NCBI RefSeq assembly: GCF_000159955.1
Contig: NZ_GG695989.1
Coordinates: forward strand, 65,744-74,353
DNA length: 8,610 bases
Direction of reading: 5' to 3'
From: Paenibacillus sp. oral taxon 786 str. D14
GTDB lineage: Bacteria; Bacillota; Bacilli; Paenibacillales; Paenibacillaceae
Shown here: piece after piece, positions 7,819 to 8,610 of the stretch
How the letters are laid out: every line of letters begins with the position of its first letter
Position numbering within the stretch: position 1 is the first letter of the stretch
Notes under the pieces: generated by a model
Database searches by the model: none
The model's input: only the letters and a program-made list of their open reading frames with translations
Told to the model about the DNA's origin: nothing
Program-made: the position numbers and the translations under genes

Positions 7819-8520
7819 TACGGTGATGATCAGAATATCCTGGACGCCGCGGTTTCTCAAATCGGTCAAAACACCCAACCAGAACTTTGCAGATTCGTTC
7901 TCGCCAATCCAAATGCCGAGTACATCTTTATAGCCTTCCAGGTCAATCCCGATGACCATGTAAGCGGCTTTATTGATAATTTGCCCGTCCTGCTTGACTT
8001 TGAAATGAATCGCGTCCATGAAAATGACAGAGTAGACCGGCTGCAGAGGGCGATGCTGCCATTCCTTGATCAGTGGCATGATTTTCGCCGTTACGTTCGA
8101 AATGAGGGTCGGCGATACGTCAATGCCGTACAACTGATTCAAATGATCCTGAATGTCTCGTGTGCTCATGCCTTTGGCATACATCGATATGATCTGATCC
8201 TCGATGCCGGTGACCTGCGTCTGGTGCTTCTTGACGATCATCGGTTCAAACTCGCCGAGCCGATCCCGCGGGACCTCGATTTCGATTTCGCCGTATTCCG
8301 ATGTTACGGTTTTAGAACTATGCCCATTACGGCTGTTACTCGTCTTCTTATTCTTTACATCATGCTTGGCGTAGCCGAGTTCCGTTTCCAGTTCGGCTTC
8401 CAGCATTTCTTGAAGAGTCTCAGCAAACAGTTCTTTTAGCGTTTTCTGAACATCTTCGACGGTCTTCAAGTTGTTCTCTTTGATGAACTGACGAAGTTGA
8501 TCTTTTGGTAGTAGTTTCAT
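7798..8520 (-). pseudogene. IS256-family (mutator-type) transposase, 3'-truncated
   Basis: This is the N-terminal part of a DDE transposase. The remaining frame is 240 aa against roughly 390-410 for the family. It opens with a DNA-binding region, and family landmarks follow: ELGY at 47-50, the SRNGHSSK basic block at 63-70, EIEVPRDR at 80-87, and ISMYAKGMSTRDI at 111-123. The catalytic core starts with VIFMDAIHF, whose D169 is the first catalytic aspartate. It then runs through GIWIGENESAKFW to GVQDILII. At residue 235, where the family has the second catalytic Asp (usually in a VDGL-like motif), the sequence changes to SIDKVN and stops. The other - strand frames beyond this point do not recover the motif, so this is a real truncation rather than a frameshift. 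The catalytic Glu and the C-terminal half are absent. GGGAG at 8533-8529 is a good ribosome binding site 8 nt before the ATG. The product cannot transpose but might bind IS ends if made. Confidence 0.92.
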
Positions 8521-8577
8521 GATGTGTTCTCCCTCAACCTTTCGTTCTCTCTCGATTGTAATAGATTTAGGTTTGAG
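8521..8577 (-). promoter_or_regulatory. Leader of the IS transposase gene
   Basis: This lies between the terminal repeat and the transposase ATG. It holds the GAGGGAG ribosome binding site and two similar purine-rich stretches on the - strand (CGAGAGAGAAC and TTGAGGGAGAAC). TACAAT at about 8562-8557 could be a -10 element, but no -35 at normal spacing is convincing. Confidence 0.45.
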
Positions 8578-8605
8578 AGTTTACACAAAATATTTTACAG
8601 TCCCT
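8578..8605 (-). repeat. Terminal inverted repeat of the IS256-family element
   Basis: Read outward-in on the - strand, the end begins GGGACTGTAAAATATTTT and continues GTGTAAACT. This pattern (TGTAAAAT and TTTGTGTAAA) is typical of IS256-family ends. The centre AAAATATTTT at 8587-8596 is a perfect palindrome. The partner repeat at the other end of the element is missing. The exact terminal base cannot be fixed because no target duplication is visible inside the window. Confidence 0.7.
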
Positions 8606-8610
8606 CTCTA

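Larger units (their letters stand above)
7819..8606 (-). mobile_element. Partial IS256-family insertion sequence
   Basis: The element retains its transposase-proximal end: terminal inverted repeat, leader, ribosome binding site and the first 234 codons. It has lost everything beyond. The surviving boundary on the operon side is at about 7818/7819, judged from where the protein likeness ends. The outer boundary lies within 8602-8606 or at the window edge. It is oriented against the hsd operon. The cause may be deletion between IS and operon, or insertion of the operon-bearing DNA into the IS. Confidence 0.85.

Noticed and set aside
7783..8439. Long + strand open frame opposite the transposase
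   Set aside because: It is the antisense shadow of the transposase frame. It has no ribosome binding site and its start region overlaps the terminator tail.
1..8610. CRISPR array, tRNA, rRNA or riboswitch
   Set aside because: I saw no regularly spaced repeats, no cloverleaf or rRNA-like sequence and no known riboswitch pattern on either strand.

Overview
The window holds a complete type I restriction-modification operon (hsdM, hsdS, hsdR and a zinc-metallopeptidase gene) on the + strand, followed by the 5' part of an IS256-family insertion sequence on the - strand. Every gene has a purine-rich Shine-Dalgarno site (GAGGAG, AGGAG or similar) and base composition is intermediate. Together with the protein types this suggests a Firmicute, perhaps a clostridial anaerobe. 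That is inference, because no rRNA or species marker is present.

Positions 1-108 are a non-coding leader with no convincing promoter; the operon promoter may lie further upstream. The leader carries a perfect 8-bp tandem repeat and a stretch that resembles the leader of the IS transposase at the other end of the window. From 109 to 7728 four genes are packed with no gaps: hsdM and hsdS overlap by 7 bp, hsdS and hsdR by 14 bp, and the peptidase ATG directly follows the hsdR stop. HsdM (876 aa) supplies the adenine-N6 methyltransferase and has a long C-terminal extension. HsdS (403 aa) supplies two target recognition domains held between two repeated conserved helices. HsdR (1032 aa) supplies the PD-(D/E)xK nuclease and the superfamily 2 translocase. 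M2S should methylate a bipartite site, and R2M2S should translocate and cut unmethylated DNA. All catalytic motifs I looked for are intact, so the system looks functional. The fourth gene encodes a YgjP-like (DUF45) HExxH metallopeptidase whose role with the R-M complex is open.

A strong two-part hairpin terminator begins inside the stop codon of the last gene and closes the operon. About 34 bp further on lies the broken end of an IS256-family transposase gene pointing back towards the operon. Its reading frame leaves the family sequence where the second catalytic aspartate should be. The distal part of the gene and one terminal inverted repeat are missing. The transposase 5' end, its ribosome binding site and the other terminal inverted repeat are preserved up to the right edge of the window.

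This is a defence island fragment next to a decayed mobile element. I saw no wholly unknown system. The least understood elements are the operon-locked metallopeptidase and the repeat-bearing tail of HsdM.
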